From Maribacter sp. (GTDB lineage: Bacteria > Bacteroidota > Bacteroidia > Flavobacteriales > Flavobacteriaceae): DNA of 64,000 nt. This document shows, piece by piece, positions 61,520 to 64,000 of this stretch. The translations under genes and the position numbers were made by a program. The DNA is taken from assembly GCA_029287355.1 (NCBI GenBank), contig JARFRH010000247.1, positions 1-64,000 of the forward strand, read 5' to 3'. Position 1 is the stretch's first letter. The number at the start of each line of letters is the position of its first letter. The notes under the pieces were generated by a model, which was not told where the DNA came from, made no database searches, and saw nothing but the letters and a program-made list of their open reading frames with translations.

Positions 61520-63469
61520 ATGACCACATTTAAATCATTTTTTATATTCGCAATACTTTGCCCTTTAATGCACTTTGCACAGGTGGAGGTCAAATGGAAC
61601 AAAGAACTACCAACCGATATACTATGGCAAGAGGTCACCGCATTAGGTAACCTGATTGTAAGCTCTAGAGAGGGTTTGATGGGCGTAGAAACGGAAACCG
61701 GCGAGATCACTTGGAGCAGTCGTGCACTAGGTAATCTAGGTAGAACAGCATTTGAAGAACTGCCTCAAAGTCCGTTTTTTACCATCACTACAAACAATAC
61801 GCTGCACATGATTGATCAGTTCAGTGGAAAGGAAGTTTTCAATTCTGCCAATGCCGGACTACAGGAGATTTCCAGTTATTACCTCTTGTACGACTCGGAT
61901 GCCATTCTTGTTGCCGGAACCGACCGAAACGGAGAACCCTTGATGGTTTCCGTTAAAATGTCTGACGGTAGCCAGTCATGGTCGCTGAACGAAAAATTTG
62001 GCCGCATCGTTGCCGCAAATGAGCTTGGCAATGAAGAATTACTTATCGTAACACTGTTCAACAACTATAAACTCAATGCCGATTCGGGTGAAATCATTTG
62101 GAAGAACACCAATTCAAAGGAGGCAGCCCAGATCGATAAAATGGGAGCGTTCGGGGCGTTGCTCAAAAAGGCTGCAGAGAACGTCTCAAAAGACATGGAT
62201 ATACAACTTGACTATTACAAACCTGAAGAAAGTGATGTCTTTTATTTGGGATCGCAACAGGAACGGCAGTCAGGTATGACAACGTCTTCAGGTACCACGA
62301 CGATCAATTATACCAACCATTATAACGCCTATAACATCAATGATGGAAGTTTGGTCTGGAATGAGGAATTGGAACTGAATGGCGCCTTGGGGCAAGTCAG
62401 CTTTTTAGAAAAAGGGCTACTTGTATTACCGGATGATGGTAACCGCACTAAAATAAACCTGTTCGACTACCAAACACGTGAAGGCCTTTGGGGAAAGAAG
62501 GGTCGTGGTATCGCCATCAAAGGAGGGGTATATGATTACTTGGATTCGGGTGACGGCATGCTTCTCGTGTCTCGCACTGCAAATAAGGATTTCCTGAATT
62601 TTCTTAACCCTACTGAAGGCGTCATAACTTTCGAAAAACCGGTTAAGGTCGACGGCACGGTTGTGGGTATAGTGCCACTTTCCAACTCCATCTTATATAT
62701 TACCACGACATCCATGAACATTTTGGATCAACATGCAGGGACGCTTAAGTGGAAAAAAAGCATCCAAACCAGTCCGAGCCTAACAGCGGAATACGAGGGT
62801 AAAATATACGCTTATGATTATAAATCAAGCTTGGTAAAAGTTGTGGATATGGCCACGGAGGAATTAAGCGACCTATCACAGGTCGAGCTCCAGTTTCAGG
62901 GTAAGGAAAGTCCAAGAAAGCTTGAAGTTATGGAAGATGGTATTTTTATACATTCCGATCAGAATGTTGCTAAATATAATTTTGATGGATCACTTAGTTT
63001 TCAAAAATACTATGACGCCCCTCGCGAGTCGGGTTGGAAAAGAGCACTACTGTACGCTTCGTCTGTACGCGCGGCATACATCGGAGCCACTTCGTATTAT
63101 ATTTCCGGTGCGATGGCCGCTGCGCAAGATGATGTCCGCCAAGAAGACGCCTTAGCCGGGGAGGTGGTAGCCCAAGTGGGCAATGCCTATGGTGAATTGG
63201 GCAATGCCGCTTCGAGTTATGCCGCTACTGCCTTTAAGCAAGCGAATGCCAGGCTGAAAGCAACAAAGGCCGGTAGGGATTTTATGTTCATTATGTCTAA
63301 AAAGGAAAAGGACGTTGTCCTTTTAAAAGTGAGTAAAATAACGGGTGAAGTTGAGGGGGAGATCAACCTCGGTAAAGATCGCGAACCTATTTATGCCATA
63401 GATGATATTACAGGACAATTATACTACCGCACAACGGATAAAGAACTGACTTCATATCTAGTGCGTTAA
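61520..63469 (+). CDS. PQQ-like beta-propeller secreted protein
   Basis: 649 residues with a signal peptide (about 1-20, 'CPLMHFAQ'). The chain is built of PQQ-dehydrogenase-like blades ('ETETGEITWSSR', 'DQFSGKEVFNS', 'SDGSQSWS', 'ADSGEIIWKN', 'DQHAGTLKWKKS') but lacks obvious catalytic or cofactor residues, so it probably has a binding or scaffolding role. Near the C-terminus (about 525-585) an Ala-rich helical insert ('VRAAYIGATSYYISGAMAAAQDD', 'GNAYGELGNAASSYAATAFKQ') departs from the blade pattern. The gene stands alone after a 210-base gap and is followed by an intrinsic terminator. Confidence 0.8.
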   Translation: MTTFKSFFIFAILCPLMHFAQVEVKWNKELPTDILWQEVTALGNLIVSSREGLMGVETETGEITWSSRALGNLGRTAFEELPQSPFFTITTNNTLHMIDQFSGKEVFNSANAGLQEISSYYLLYDSDAILVAGTDRNGEPLMVSVKMSDGSQSWSLNEKFGRIVAANELGNEELLIVTLFNNYKLNADSGEIIWKNTNSKEAAQIDKMGAFGALLKKAAENVSKDMDIQLDYYKPEESDVFYLGSQQERQSGMTTSSGTTTINYTNHYNAYNINDGSLVWNEELELNGALGQVSFLEKGLLVLPDDGNRTKINLFDYQTREGLWGKKGRGIAIKGGVYDYLDSGDGMLLVSRTANKDFLNFLNPTEGVITFEKPVKVDGTVVGIVPLSNSILYITTTSMNILDQHAGTLKWKKSIQTSPSLTAEYEGKIYAYDYKSSLVKVVDMATEELSDLSQVELQFQGKESPRKLEVMEDGIFIHSDQNVAKYNFDGSLSFQKYYDAPRESGWKRALLYASSVRAAYIGATSYYISGAMAAAQDDVRQEDALAGEVVAQVGNAYGELGNAASSYAATAFKQANARLKATKAGRDFMFIMSKKEKDVVLLKVSKITGEVEGEINLGKDREPIYAIDDITGQLYYRTTDKELTSYLVR

Positions 63470-63491
63470 AGAAGGGGTTTTTTAGAGAACC

Positions 63492-63523
63492 AAAAACCAT
63501 GATGCAAGCATCGTGGTTTTTTT
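63492..63523 (+). terminator. Intrinsic terminator after the PQQ-like gene
   Basis: AAAAACCATGATGC, a two-base AA loop region and GCATCGTGG form a near-perfect stem (one G-T pair) followed by seven T residues (63517-63523). Confidence 0.85.
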
Positions 63524-63743
63524 GAAATGAATATTCAAGAGTGGAAGGGACACCTTTTTTGATCGGCATTGCAATCCCGATTGCTATTGAGAACTGCGCT
63601 GGAACTTGAGTTCGGTATAAAAAGGTCTAGTAGCCTTTTTAAGCGACAAAGCTAGCCGGTGCATAGGCGCATTTCACTTTTTATTGCCCGCGCTTCATTT
63701 TAATAATTATTTAATACATTTAAGGCTAAAGGATATTCTCAAT

Positions 63744-64000
63744 ATGCACGAAAAAAAGCAAAGCTTTAATACCTTTTGGATCCTATTCGTTCTAACTGCC
63801 TTTCTGGGAGGGTCACCCTTTTTTTCAAACACTATGGAAAAGGAATGGGTTTCCATTTTTAATGGGACTGATTTAAGCGGTTGGACCATAAAAATAAGAG
63901 GTTATCCATTGGGTGAAAATTTTGGAAATACGATGCGGGTTGAAGATGGTCTCCTGAAAATACGATATGATGCCTATGGCCCTGAATTCAACAATCGTTT
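63744..64000 (+). CDS. DUF1080 / 3-keto-disaccharide hydrolase-like protein (5' end only)
   Basis: The first 85 residues are visible from the ATG at 63744. A signal peptide (MHEKKQSFNTFWILFVLTA...) precedes 'EWVSIFNGTDLSGWTIKI', the start of the LamG-like DUF1080 domain, and 'NTMRVEDGLLKIRYDAYG' continues it. Characterised members hydrolyse 3-keto-disaccharides or bind carbohydrates in the periplasm or outer membrane. The remainder lies outside the window, so the catalytic residues cannot be checked. It begins about 220 bases after the preceding terminator. Confidence 0.85.
   Translation, partial: MHEKKQSFNTFWILFVLTAFLGGSPFFSNTMEKEWVSIFNGTDLSGWTIKIRGYPLGENFGNTMRVEDGLLKIRYDAYGPEFNNR

Overview
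The window reads as chromosomal DNA of a marine-type Flavobacteriaceae member (Bacteroidota; Maribacter/Zobellia-like by gene content, not proven). The support is AT-rich DNA, TAnnTTTG-type -7 promoter elements, a fused two-domain 2-oxoacid dehydrogenase E1, many short-signal lipoproteins, several DEAD-box helicases, and gene types typical of the family (OmpA/glycine-zipper lipoprotein, YceI, TerC, KTSC-J protein). No phage, insertion sequence, CRISPR array, rRNA or tRNA was recognised.

Layout. 1-3938: edge-truncated 2OG-Fe(II) oxygenase, fused E1 dehydrogenase, two lipoproteins. 4019-9408: a tight one-strand operon built around a type III polyketide synthase, with a flavoprotein, a methyltransferase, a hot-dog dehydratase, a ketosynthase, an acyl carrier protein and a membrane protein; this looks like a complete small biosynthetic cluster. 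9417-14889: housekeeping and transport (TerC, YceI, two sister small secreted proteins, RaiA/HPF, EamA and MFS transporters). 15031-35473: an export-rich block with a TlpA lipoprotein plus Cys-motif beta-propeller, an atypical sulfatase, a sugar-dehydrogenase-like propeller, three ~1000-residue sortilin/BNR paralogues, and between them a Tat-type PLP enzyme, a gamma-glutamyltransferase, a CocE/NonD hydrolase and a methyltransferase with a signal peptide. Together with the M1 and Xaa-Pro aminopeptidases at 42598-45732 this suggests periplasmic breakdown of peptides or amides.

35682-42486 is the most unusual stretch. A Pycsar-effector-like membrane protein faces a broken class III nucleotide cyclase, and an intact TPR-TM-cyclase lies 4 kb further on behind a small unknown gene. 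Serine dehydratase, an ABM-like protein and a TauE/SafE permease lie between them. A third cyclase, with non-canonical base-recognition residues, is at 52437-53519 next to a lone, degenerate RecA-like helicase domain.

46317-59586: fatty-acid desaturase, KTSC-J protein, two DEAD-box helicases in tandem, a zinc-knuckle SDR-like protein lacking the catalytic Tyr, a triple-PAS histidine kinase with the decayed remains of a response regulator behind it, and an SLC12/APC transporter. 59908-64000: a multiply frameshifted SnoaL-like lipoprotein pseudogene, a free-standing FecR-like lipoprotein, a PQQ-type beta-propeller protein and the start of a DUF1080 (3-keto-disaccharide hydrolase-like) gene.

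The three decayed genes (36435-36728, 54221-54546, 59908-60530) point to recent loss of signalling and lipoprotein genes. All functions are inferred by reading the sequence; no database search was run.
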